DNA from: Utricularia gibba
Lineage: Eukaryota; Streptophyta; Magnoliopsida; Lamiales; Lentibulariaceae
Length of the DNA stretch: 64,000 nt
Direction of reading: 5' to 3'
Assembly: GCA_002189035.1 (NCBI GenBank)
Contig: NEEC01000008.1
Coordinates: 2,976,001-3,040,000 of the forward strand
The position numbers were made by a program, and so were the translations under genes. Positions 49,946 to 60,664 of the stretch are shown here, in pieces. Below the pieces are notes generated by a model. The model saw only the letters and a program-made list of their open reading frames with translations. It was not told the DNA's origin and ran no database searches. The number at the start of each line of letters is the position of its first letter. Position 1 is the stretch's first letter.

Positions 49946-50410
49946 TTTGGTCTTTGAAGCTGCTATGTGGCACTCTGCCTTAAGTAATATTCCTCTAGCT
50001 TGAGATATAGTTTGTAGCAATTCAGGTACGAGTAAATAACATATGAATCTTTTCTCGTCAGAGGGCCTTTTGAATTTGGGATAAAAAAAGGAACGAAGAC
50101 ATGCGAGGTTGCTTTTTGATTAATTTTCCAGCAAATCACAGTGGTTTCATGTCAAGGAGTCATGTTGATGACAGGAGATGCATAGGGAAAATCTGTCGTG
50201 TACCTTTCAGACAACTAAGTAATCACGTTACCAACCAGGGGGAACTTGCAGCAACTAGATGGTAGATCCTGAATTTATGTTCTTTTCCCTCCTGTGGTTG
50301 CAGAATCCCCCAATTGGAGCATTTTCTCCTTGTCTTCTGTCAAATGACAATAAAAGGAATAGTTGGTGAAGCTTATAGAGGGCATTGAATGAAGAACAGT
50401 AGTATTTGAT
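49946..50410. other. Convergent 3' flanks of the B3 and GRF genes
   Basis: The region has no coding sign apart from a weak open frame in the GRF orientation just left of the GRF stop, which may be 3' UTR. Confidence 0.5.
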
Positions 50411-51364
50411 TTACCATTTTGGTGTCAGGAAGAAATCATGCATGGAGCTTGACAGATGAGATGATTCGAGTTCATTGTTGTCTTTGAATGCCCACTCGTC
50501 AAGAAAATGATGCATCGCTTTCTCGGGCTGCTCCCCCCCTCTGCCCAGAGAAGCCACAGAGCTGTATAAATAATGCTGTCGTTGATCATTCCCGGAAAGT
50601 TGTCTTGAACTTTCATCTCACAAGAAGAGTTGTGTGTGGTTTGGGAGAGTCCCAGTTTCCAAGAAAGATCATTCTCTGCGCTTCTTATGGCCCCAGAATT
50701 CGAACTGCCCCTCAATTGTTGCTTCTCAGTTGTTCCTCTATCTTCTCTGTACGCATTTGCAATGAAGCTAAATGCACGCTGAAAACAAAGTTGCCAAAAG
50801 GGAGAAAGCACCTGAAATCTTGGGTAGGGGTGGAGATGGATGCATTGAGATAGAGAGACTCTGCTGCTCGAGGTTGAGTCAAGACTTCCACAGGCTTTCT
50901 TGAACGGTTTCTTCCTCGATGCATGTGCCTCTCACAGTACTTGGAATCTCTGTACACTTCTTTGGAGCATCTCCATTTCTTGCCATCAGTTCTTCTGCAT
51001 CTCCCTGGCTCTGGGTCTACTTTTCTACCTAATCCCATGTGAAAGCCACCACTCCATCCAACTGCAAAACCGAAGAAACCATTTTGCTCTGTGCAATAGA
51101 AGCTTAACGCAGAGGTTCAGAGAAAGAACCAAAACAGAGAAAAGGTTCTAGGAGATACATACTTGTTTGATGGTGAGGCTGTTGGAGGAGACACTTGGAG
51201 GCGATTGAAGAGCCTAAGCTTCTTCTAATGGTGAAGAGGAGATCCGGAGGAATAGGCATCCCGGAAATCAGATACTTGTAAACAAGAGATTGGTGCTCAA
51301 GTTCTTGCCATTGGGAAGTAGTAAAAAGGCATTTGCTTCTTCCTCCAAAACTTTCACCCATCAT
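50411..51364 (-). CDS. GRF: Growth-regulating factor (GRF), QLQ and WRC domains; C-terminal frame is broken
   Basis: Three minus-strand exons: 51163-51364, 50812-51061 and 50411-50746. The QLQ domain is in exon 1 ([34 protein letters not shown]). The WRC domain is in exon 2 ([20 protein letters not shown], then [20 protein letters not shown]) with its C-C-C-H zinc ligands. GRFs bind DNA and act with GIF coactivators to promote leaf and meristem cell proliferation. Exon 3 opens in one frame from 50746 (to a stop at 50425), but the expected FFD-like motif (MHHFLDEW, about 50492-50515) is in another frame that is open from 50617 to 50411. One missing base joins them; the G7 run (C on the plus strand) at 50533-50539 is a natural site. 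Read literally the protein has 257 residues and lacks the motif; with one extra base it would have 262. Confidence 0.82.
50886..50907 (-). promoter_or_regulatory. miR396 target site in the GRF WRC exon
   Basis: The plus strand matches miR396 (TTCCACA, then GCTTTCTTGAAC) with one extra G between positions 7 and 9 and one mismatch near the end. This is the one-base bulge known for GRF targets. It lies in the coding sequence for RSRKPVE. Confidence 0.9.
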
Positions 51365-53482
51365 TATATTACCAACAGAAGCACAAGAAGAAGAAGAAGC
51401 AGAAGAGCAACGAAAGGGAAGTGGTAAATACTAATGCCTTGAGGAGTTGCAGAAGAGTAGGTTTATTTACTTCAGGGACCAGTTCGGTTTGTGGGGTTGA
51501 AATGCAACTGTGTAAATCACACTGCCCCATGTTCTCTGTTTTTCGTGTTAATGGCCTGTTTCTCTTACACAATTGAGTTGCAGTCGCAGAGGCATTATGA
51601 GCACTACTACTTTGCCTCTGCCACTGCAAACTTGCAGGCGCCTGTCTCTGACTCAAAACATACGGAAATCTATAAAAAAATCAACATGTGGAAGCCTTTC
51701 TTTCTTATAAATATGTTCATAAATGCCAGGGCTACCCTACCCTCACCTGCTACAACCCTCTTCTTCTTATCCTTCCACGATTCACACCACACCACAATCA
51801 TACATTTTGCAACAGTTGTGTGCCTGATGTCTTTTTGTAATAACGTGGGGGTTTTTACAGCACAAAATGGAGCTTCTGGTATCTGAGTTTTCTTTTGCCA
51901 GCCGTGAACCATGAGAAAAGTGTGCGGCCTCACCACTTTTCTAGGCAAACCCCTTTGCTTTTTTCTAGTTTCCCTTCACCACCTTTCTCAGAAATTCTGC
52001 AGCCTGTTTCCCCTCCCTTTTTCTTCAACTCTTCTGGAATCATGTGGTAATAAGCCTTCTGAATCTTCAGTAAAATTATGCTTATGAAATGCTCATAAAT
52101 ACATGAAAGAATTTGAGAGAGTTTTGATAGTTCCAAGACAGGGGAAGTGAACAAGGACTCTGCACTGATTTCCTTTTCCTTTACTTTTTTCCTGTTGTAA
52201 GAGAATCTGGCTGCAGTGGAAGCACAGCGTTTGGTCTCTCTATCCATCCCATCTGACACAGCTTCTTTCTCTTTTCACCAGCCCACATGTTCTCAAAAGT
52301 TCCCATTAACAAAAATCACTGTCGCTGCATTACTTACAAACGGCAATCCCCCAGTCTGCAAGCAAGACTGAATGTTACTTCACCTATGCAAGCAATCTTC
52401 TTCAACACAGAAGAAGCTCAGGATCAACTAATCAGAACTCATCTGAAACTAAGCAGAGTTGGTTCATCAGTCTCACTTCACTAATCAGCAGATTTGACAC
52501 TGATATTCTTCAACTGCTTCTCTTGGTTCATGGATTCCTCTGCGCCACTGATGCACTGGAACTGGAAGTGTACAATGCATTTCCAAGAATGAAACGCTTG
52601 ACTATATATGTAGTATCAATGATGGGAAGCTTTAATTGGGCGGTGTGCGCTCAATCAGGCCCATTTCCATATAAACGGGCCCAATGTAAAAGTACAACTT
52701 TAAAAAATGAAGCATAAAGTGATAAATCCCAAGTGGGTTGTGGATGAGATACTCTAGATATCATACTAGTATTTTTTTCAAAAAAAAAAAAACGTAAAAT
52801 CATTCATATGATGAACTCATTCATAGTGCATGAAATACATTGTGTTAGATTACACGTTGACGATTGTTTGAAGAAATAAATATAATTCACTATTTATTTA
52901 TGTGATATTATTCGTTTTGAACACTTAATTTTCATTATTTTACATTCTTTTCTTTTGAATTAAATGTCTCATACAAAATTAAAGAAGATCTATCTATATA
53001 AATTATTCTTTTATCTCATTTATAACTGATATAAAATTCGTTTAAAATCATTTCACTCTTTCTTTGAAGGTGATTGTCATATCAAGTCCTCAACATTTGT
53101 AAAAGGTTATAATGCAAAAATTGTGTGAGTTCCATCCAACAATGTCAACAATATTAATGAATTTATGTTCCCTACTATGAATTTAGATTGCGATGATATC
53201 TTAAGTTTAAGAGAAGCATTTAAATTCAAAAGTTTGTTTTAACCAATAATATAAATAATTGATTAATTGGGATGATATAAATAAAAAAAATGAAAGAGTC
53301 TCTGTAATTGCAAAATGACCGACCGGGTCTGGTACCTGACTCGGTGGTCTCTTTTCTCCATAATATTTTTACAATATATTTTTATTTTTATATTGGATAT
53401 CATAATTTTTATGTAGCCGACATTGTAAGAATACAATAAGCTCTCTCTTGTTTAATATGTATAATTGCCGGGATCGCGTTGT
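51365..53482. other. GRF promoter and leader, and intergenic sequence
   Basis: A CT-rich leader (51,370-51,420) precedes the GRF start. Beyond it I see AT-rich DNA (52,730-53,460) and no gene. A 109-codon minus-strand frame at 51,930-52,259 has no recognised domain. Confidence 0.5.
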
Positions 53483-54127
53483 CTACACCGCGAGAACACC
53501 ATCGCTGATCATCTTCCCGGCGGGGCACGGCGGAGTTTCGTAGCTGCACTTTTCTTTTTCATTGGATTCCTCCGCCATTATGTGCTTTTGTCGGCACTCC
53601 TCCGTGCAAAACGCCTTTTCTCCCCTGAATTCCGGCATTCCAAGACTCTGAGATCATCTCTTGCATACCCAAAAATCTAGGGATTAAAGAATCGTTGTAA
53701 AGAAGGGATACCTATACATGTAAATATCCTTGCCGTGAAGCGTCCTCCGGCACAAATTACAGGCGTCCAGAAAACCCGGCGGCGGACTGGGGGATGCGCC
53801 GTCCACGGATCTCACGGGAGAAATATGAAAGACACCTCCCCCGCTACTCCTTCTAAGCCGGGTTCTATCTTCAGCGCAAGATTTCTTAGAAGGGATCTCT
53901 CCGACCCCCCACCGGCTCCGGCACACCCTCCCTCTCTCCAATCTCAAATCACTGCCCATGTCCCCAGATTCCTGCAACGCCGCGACGATCCCCAGCCCCA
54001 CGCCCCCGACATCAGAGGCTTTCAACCCTCTGGGCGATCGACTACTGGACCCGACAGCAGCGCGGTGGCCAGAAACAAAGGGTCCGGTGATTATCCCGGG
54101 CACCGGTTCCGAGGATTTGGTTAACAT
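53483..54127 (-). CDS. FLZ (FCS-like zinc finger, DUF581) protein
   Basis: Two minus-strand exons: 53712-54127 and 53483-53624. They total 558 nt, or 185 residues. The FLZ domain is split by the intron: FLDACNLCRRTLHGKDIYMY in exon 1, then GEKAFCTEECRQKH in exon 2, giving the CxxC...FC..EC arrangement that binds zinc. FLZ proteins are SnRK1 adaptors in sugar and stress signalling; most have a disordered N-terminus, as here (Ser/Gly/Pro-rich with RSPRG and ISPVRS). The first in-frame ATG after the upstream stop is at 54127. The C-terminal tail (KCSYETPPCPAGKMISDG) is not diagnostic. The junction codon (AGG) and both splice sites support the model. Confidence 0.88.
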
Positions 54128-55815
54128 CGCTGCCTCAATCTTACTGCTTCCCGATCCGCAATCTGTGGGAAGGAAGAGCGACGCGAAAAGGAGCAGAGGG
54201 GAGGCTCCCAGTGACGGACTGCTCCTTCTTTATCAACTCCGGAGTGGTTAGAGAGCTGCCCACTGGATGCGGAACTCCATTTTTCCTTGGCGATGGCGAG
54301 CCCACAGTTTGCATGATCGCATACGACACTTCACCTTTTTGTTCTCTTTTTTGTGCCACTCACGCATCTTCCATCTTGTCGGTCGAAGGAAAATGCACTT
54401 TCCCCATACATGTGCGTGAAATAATTGGGTCTATTTATTTTTAAAAGAAAATATAATCAGACTTATAAATAAATGATTTTCTACTATTATTATTATTTTA
54501 TAATTAATGATATATTTAAATAAAATTAAAATTGGGAAAAAGTTAATGATTGGGGATTAGGAGGGTTTTATTTAATAAAAAGAGTGTTTAATTTATTTTA
54601 ATAGCGATTTCGGAGTCCAATGATTGCGAGGGGTTTCCCATTTTGTGGGGCCCATATCGCCTGGATTTGACTCAGCGGGAATCTCTGGGGTTTAGCTGGT
54701 AGGCGATAAATGAGTTGTGTGTAAGTGTAGGTGTGGCCCACGGAAAGGCAAGGAGTGGGGTCCAGAAATGAAATGATGATGCGTCTGCTTTTACTACCGT
54801 GTGGGCCCATGACCTGAGAAGATATTTATTACTGTTCATTATTCAATGACGCCAGACGACGGGTCTGTGGTGCTGCTCCGTCCGTTTCTTAATGACGGAT
54901 ATACCCCTCAATGATTGACCTGCAATGGTACAAAATGCACTCATTAACGTGACATTATTATACATAACTCATATTCTTTAGTCTTTTTCCCAAAAAGATA
55001 AAACGTAAAAAAATTAAAATTGAGTTTTTGAAACAGATAATATCATTTAAAGCAAGAATGAGTTGTGAAAGATCATTAGAGACCATCTGGATCTTTTTTT
55101 ATAAAAAATTTGAAGAATGTTGCATTTACATTATGATATCTTTAATATATTATACTTTATAGTATAAGGTATCTGTTTGGGCGAAAAAATGTGGCACTAG
55201 TTGGGCAGCCTGGCTGGGAGTGGGCACAGCAATTGACCCGTGTAGCCAGGCCCGTTTGGGCCGGCGCTGTGGCCGGCCAGGGATGGAACAAGCCCGAAGC
55301 GGCTATTGAAACCTAGGCCCATAAAACTGAGCCAAGAGGGGATGAGTTCAGAGCGAGAGAGCTTAGTTGGAAGAAGACCAGAACTCATGAATGGTAGCTA
55401 TAGATGCTGTTCCTCGAAGGAACGAACCGTTCATTTGGATGGGTGGAGGTGTTCTAACAGCAAGTTTGGAAGTCTGGGAATGCAGAATCTCGAGAAAGGT
55501 ATGCTTTTGAGACGAATTTAGTGGCAAGCATTGATTTGGAACAAGAGTGCACAGGCGAGGATACTGCTCTCCACGAATAGGTTCAAACCAGATTGTTTCT
55601 GTGAGAAGATAAACGAGTATATGATGAGTGACCGTAGTCTACAGTTCCATACGAAAAAGTGGACTCAAAACGGAGACTTAGACACGAAAGTTGGAAGCTT
55701 TACAAATCACACGGCTAGGTAGAGAGAGGAGTAAGAGGAAGAGGAAGACATTACGTTTACAGAGGGAAGCACCACACGCAGAGGAATGAATCTGGGATCC
55801 CATAGTAAGGGAACC
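54128..55815. other. FLZ promoter, intergenic DNA and PMEI 3' flank, no further gene
   Basis: Positions 54,600-54,810 include two copies of the class I TCP-type motif GTGGGNCC (54,645 and 54,801). The segment 55,300-55,750 has open frames without any family resemblance. Confidence 0.5.
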
Positions 55816-56370
55816 TCAAGGAGCGACCTTGGATTCATCTGCAAGATTTATCAAATAAAGAGCGTTGCTTGTCACTCTAGCAACATCTGTAATCTTCTGC
55901 TTCACATCGCTTCTGACTCTGCCATTGATCTCTTTAAACCCGTCTACACACGTCTCCTCATTCGTCAAAGCAGCGCTGACCCATGTCTCCGCGTTGCTCA
56001 TTTGCCACTGGAAGTCGGCGCCCCGCCGGAGACTCTGCAACGCCACCAGCGTTTTCCGGAGCTCCTCCACCGAATCCCCCATTTGCTCCAAGCAATCAGA
56101 AAGTGCGCCCTGTTCTCTGTGCCCCGTCCCCTTCAGTCGCGATAGGAAGTCGGAGGCCTTCTTCACTTGCCCCAGGCTGATCTGAACTCCGGCGAGGGCC
56201 AGATCCCGTGGCGTGGCGGCGGAGCCGCCGTAGGAGGAAAGGGAACGGACGCAGATATCCGGGTAACTGGCATGGACGCAAGACGTACGGATGAGGTCTT
56301 GCTTTACAGAACTCGCCGCGTTTGCGGTGAGAAATGTCCCTGCAACGAGGAGGAGTAGTTGAAAATGCAT
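55816..56370 (-). CDS. Pectin methylesterase/invertase inhibitor (PMEI)-like secreted protein
   Basis: A single exon of 555 nt encodes 184 residues. The signal peptide is clear (MHFQLLLLVAGTFLTANAAS). Four conserved cysteines fit the PMEI fold: RTSCVHASYPDIC (first pair, near residues 30-40), LSDCLEQM and NEETCVDGF (second pair). The final helix (ITDVARVTSNALYLINLA) is typical. PMEIs inhibit pectin methylesterases in the cell wall, or in a sister group vacuolar or cell-wall invertase; the two cannot be separated by eye. The ATG at 56370 was chosen because it opens directly with the signal peptide. An upstream ATG at 56526 is in the same frame, but the extension is not hydrophobic and is probably leader. 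Confidence 0.9.
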   Translation of the reverse strand: MHFQLLLLVAGTFLTANAASSVKQDLIRTSCVHASYPDICVRSLSSYGGSAATPRDLALAGVQISLGQVKKASDFLSRLKGTGHREQGALSDCLEQMGDSVEELRKTLVALQSLRRGADFQWQMSNAETWVSAALTNEETCVDGFKEINGRVRSDVKQKITDVARVTSNALYLINLADESKVAP

Positions 56371-58311
56371 CGCTTTTTCTTGAGGCTGCGGCGTCCCAGC
56401 GAAGCAGAAGATATGAAATGCTTGTGATTCCGATGGGTTGTTATCTGATCTCACGGTTGTCTTAGTTTTGCGCAGCCCACTGGTCCTGCATTTGGACAAT
56501 CTAAAAGGAGGCGTATTAGGATGCAATATACAATATATATATAATAAAAATATATATCTCCATAGAGCATATTTATTATTATATTAATGAAATAATCGAC
56601 ATGACGCCCAAAATGTCAAGAAAACATAGAAAACGATTAGAATTCGGCGAGGGAAGTGGGCATTTTTCAAGCATTATCTGTAGTTACATGCACATGGGTG
56701 ACATATTTCTCTATTATGACATTTCATACCATGATAACATAAATATACGTCATATATTGAAAATAAAGAAAAAAAAACTTATTTTATACGATAAAAAATA
56801 TTCTCTTAAATACACAATTTGAATGAAGAACACGTATACTATCCAAACATAGTTATCTTAAATTTATGAGAGGATGTTTGGTAGGTTTATTTAACTATTT
56901 GGATATAAGTACGTTGATAATAAGGTATGTTTGTTTGATTAATTTAAAATACACGAGTGTTTTACAAAACTATTATAAAATACTTTAATTAGATATTGCA
57001 AAACTTAAATTTTAAATGGGTTTTGCTAAACAACTAAATTTATAAAATATTTTTTTAAATATATCTATCAAATATAATATTATATTTATATATATATATA
57101 AAATAAATTTTTATTTTAACTATAAAATACATATTTATCTAAATACAAATTCTTATTATTATATATATCCTAAGAAACACTTCAAGACAACTTATGTTAC
57201 ACAAGCATTAAAAAATAAATTTGTATTTTAATAAATGGATTTTGGGTGGGCGGGGATAATAATATAATAAATAATATTGGGGTGTAATTAATTTACCAGT
57301 GGGTCCCACGAGTTCAGGCATGGCACGTGACTCTTTAATGTGCACGTGCCATGTCTGCTCATTCATTCATCTTTGCGAGTGCTGCTGCGCTCTCGGATTC
57401 TCGACCCGGCCCATCATAGGCGGGCCACTCATTATTGTTTTTAGGGGAGCCCACTAGTCCATACGCTGGTATGGTATGGTAAGGTACCCACCTCATCACA
57501 CCCCATATCCAAATACATCAGGTATATAATAGTAATTCAACTTAATACGATAATGTTCATATGGGTATAATAGTAATTCAATCTAATACGATAATGTTCT
57601 ACGATTGGTCATTGGACTTATTGAAATCCAAGCTCAAATACATGGTACGAGTCTATGCAAATGACAAAAATCGGGCACCTATGTTATATTCGGTATAATT
57701 TTTGAGAAGAAATTTGTAGGAGAATAAAAAATATAAATAGAAAAATAGAAGTGAATCAAGAAAAAAGAGAGAATAATGCAAATATTCCATAAATTGATAA
57801 ATGAAGAAAGAATAGAATAATTGTTCTGATATTATATATTAATGTGTAGTACAATTATGCTCTTTTTAAATATATTTAAATTAAAATAATTAGATTAACA
57901 TGAAATAAACAACAAATAAAGAGACAATGTTAATAAAAAAAATTAAACAATATAAGTTATGTTGTAAAAAATTATTAATTTCTATTTTTAAAAATCATTA
58001 AGAATTTAATGATTAAAAAATGGTGAATGAATTTAAAAACTAATTTATATAGTTTGGGATAATTAATTGCGTGATTAACAGATTTTAAAAATTAGGGCAT
58101 TAGTTCTGAAAACGATGTCGTTTTTTTTCGAACTTATCCAATAAAGAACTCTCGAGAATGAAGCAGCACGGTACTGTCAGCAGTGAGAAAAAAGGGAAAA
58201 AAATTAGCCGCTTTTGGATATGAAGGCAGGCCAACTGGCATGTTGATCATGTCGGTCGGAGGGGTATAGATTGGTGCGCGGATAGCTCTCACTGGCGTAT
58301 AGATCACAACG
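56371..58311. promoter_or_regulatory. Divergent intergenic region of PMEI and FHY1/FHL, with clustered promoter motifs
   Basis: Mostly AT-rich. At 57299-57309 is a GTGGGTCCCAC palindrome of TCP type. At 57319-57329 and 57343-57353 two G-boxes (CACGTG) form an exact inverted repeat. Both lie about 1 kb from either start codon. A two-copy tandem repeat lies at 57525-57599 (separate entry). Confidence 0.5.
57525..57599. repeat. Two-copy tandem repeat, period 41 bp
   Basis: The 34-base units at 57525-57558 and 57566-57599 are nearly identical (a CTT/TCT difference in the middle), separated by seven bases. It is noncoding. Confidence 0.85.
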
Positions 58312-59755
58312 ATGGAGGAAGATGTCTTTCCGGCCGCTGAATTGATAAGGTCTTGTTGTTTGTCCTTTTTGGGATTTCGGGGTGTGACTGTTCAGTCGAC
58401 GCGATTGGCCGAGTTGCCGACATTTTTTTCCAAAGATACGTCTTTTTTTTGTATGGGTCTATGAGAACTTTGCTGATTCCTGCTCACTAGACCGTTTAGT
58501 TCGCTATTGTTTTGTAATTTGATGAAATAGGAAATGCAGTTATTGAAGTTTCGATTTGGGGGACTACCGTGTCTCTGAACTTTGTTGTTCCATGAAAACA
58601 CGTCTCTTGGGTGCTCCGATTGAATTTCATTTTCTGGAAGTTGAGTAACGGAAACTGGGTATCAATGAATCTGATCTTGCTAGTTCCGTTACACTTTTTT
58701 CACAGTAGCTGGTCAGTCTCACTTAGCTGCAGCTCTTCTTTTGAAATATGTTATTATTTTTGTAATTTGGGAGCGTGCCGAAAAATTTGAGCGTTCTCAA
58801 CAGTAGATTACGTCTTGTAATACGTATTTGGTTGTAGAATGTGATTGTTTACCCAGAGACCAGCTTACAATCAACTGGGAAAGAACATCCTCTATCCTGG
58901 ATGATCCTGCTTCACCCTTAAGAAGTCAATTTGTGTAGTGTAGACGTGAGCTGAGGCATTGGCATTTCTTTCTCTTTGAAACAAATCATTTGTGATATAA
59001 TTGCTTGCTCATTGATGTATATTGTGAACCAGGAATTTTTGCAGTTTTGTGTTCTGCTATCCTTCTTTTTTAGCCTTTTTGCAATGGAGCTTAGCATTGA
59101 TCTTATATTTCTTGTTGTCCTCTTTGTAACAGGATCATCTACCCGAACAGGAAAAGAAAATACGGAGTCGAGCATTTGGAAATCCCACTGCTAAAACATG
59201 ATTCCCGTTATCATGGACATGTTTTCACCTCCCCATCTGATTTGACCTCTGAGAAGAAGAAATGCAGAAACGACACTTTTGCCAGTGAAGATGAACCAGT
59301 CCCAATGTCTTCAGAAGAAAACTCAACTTTCAACAACTACTCTGATTCAGTTTCATTCCGAAATGATGGCGCTTCATTTTCTCCAATTTACAACTTAACT
59401 AATTTCAATTCTGATTCACTGGAACTCAGTGCAGAGGCAACATCCATCCCTGAGGAATTTGAGTTTCTCACCAACAATGCACTGTATTATCATCACAGTG
59501 ACTCCGAGGACGAACCACAAAGCTTTCAACTCTGTATGGTCTGCAAAAGCTTAAAGGGTGCATCTCCAACAGCAGATCATCCCGAGTTTTGCCAATGCCA
59601 CGATTCAGGTAGCTAGAGTCTTCTATCCCATCTCCAGCTTCCCTTCCTTTACAACACTAACATCCCCTTCCATGTGACTTGCAGGTGCTCAAGCAGCGCC
59701 CCAGAAAACAATCGACAAGGAGTTTGAAGAGTACTTTTCCATGCTTATGCTGTAA
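58312..59755 (+). CDS. FHY1/FHL: FHY1/FHL-like protein (phytochrome A nuclear import)
   Basis: Three exons: 58312-58349, 59133-59608 and 59685-59755. They total 585 nt, or 194 residues, similar to FHY1 and FHL (about 200). Near the N-terminus NRKRKYGVEHLEIPLLKH (residues 18-35) is the basic nuclear-localisation region followed by the LPxPKH-like stretch of the family. The middle is acidic and serine-rich (EEFEFL, SDSEDE). The C-terminus TIDKEFEEYFSMLML is the conserved phyA-binding end. FHY1 and FHL carry light-activated phytochrome A into the nucleus for far-red responses. The long first intron (783 bp) is supported by the AGG junction codon. Which paralogue this is remains open. Confidence 0.9.
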
Positions 59756-60466
59756 TTACAAGATACTTAGGACCCCAAAACTGGGATTAGTTGCTCTTAT
59801 GAGTTGCCTTCCAGAACTGTGATGAGCTCGTCCATCCATTTCCAAGCACCCGCAACTTGTTCCTGAACTAGTTAGGTTTAGTGGGCTCGAAAGCAAATGA
59901 GTATATAACTGTGTGCTTTCCCCTTTCCCTCCCACTTGGTCTAAAGCAATGTACGAGTGTTTGTTGATTTTAAAAATTTTCAATTATAATTGTATTAATC
60001 TAAAAAAAATGTATGAACTATTTTCATCTTATACTATATTGTTTATTTTATATTTTTAAATTTTATAGTTTTACGTTTTTTTTTCTTTGGGGGATAAGAA
60101 TTTTTATAAAATTAGTAAGATTTTTTTATTTAAGTACAGTCATACTTCATTTGTAATTAATTTGGAATATCATCACAAGATCAAATTTTGTTTAACATTA
60201 GGAAAATGTATTTTATGCATATATTATATAAGTTATATAATTTATTTCGTATTCAGTCAAATATTTCGAATTAGAAATTTTTTCTAATGCAAAATATTTT
60301 CAATTTCTCGTTATTTAGAAACGCATTACGTTTTAACATATGGAAATATGGAATTTGTATGTGGAATTAGTTCCTTAAACTTGTCCCATCACGAGACCGT
60401 ACGACTAACCGAAAGCAGAAAATAACAAACTAAAGGTTCCCGAGCAAAACTAACAATGAAGCTCAA
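59756..60466. other. Convergent 3' flanks, AT-rich
   Basis: The FHY1/FHL 3' UTR and the SMR 3' flank. The centre (59,975-60,300) is strongly AT-rich. Nothing else is seen. Confidence 0.6.
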
Positions 60467-60664
60467 TCAAGCCCAAGCGACACCTCCCTTTGCCACAGCA
60501 GCGAAGAAGGTATCTAGCTCCGGCGACTGGAAGTATCCGTTCCTGGGAGGATCTCGCTTGCTCCGGGGACCAATCCTCCGCTTCCTCGGCAATGGAGGCG
60601 GCGGACAAGTGATCGCCGGTGGGATCATGTTCCGGGGAGTGGTGCAGCCTTGGTCCTCGTCCAT
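60467..60664 (-). CDS. Short SIAMESE-RELATED (SMR) CDK inhibitor
   Basis: A single-exon ORF of 198 nt encodes 65 residues. It starts [12 protein letters not shown] and has the family motifs: [22 protein letters not shown], and the conserved end [18 protein letters not shown]. The last block is the cyclin-binding C-terminus of SMR proteins, which bind CDK-cyclin complexes and promote endoreduplication or stress-induced cell-cycle arrest. It is shorter than the usual 80-130 residues. Upstream codons stay open to 60955, but they are low-complexity (Pro/Ser/Leu) and I do not see family resemblance, so I chose the ATG at 60664. An antisense frame over the same DNA (60,456-60,776) is a shadow. Confidence 0.85.
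   Translation of the reverse strand: MDEDQGCTTPRNMIPPAITCPPPPLPRKRRIGPRSKRDPPRNGYFQSPELDTFFAAVAKGGVAWA

Noticed and set aside
53735-54124. 129-codon plus-strand frame over the FLZ gene
   Set aside because: Pro/Ser/Arg-rich shadow of a GC-rich exon; the FLZ zinc finger is on the other strand.
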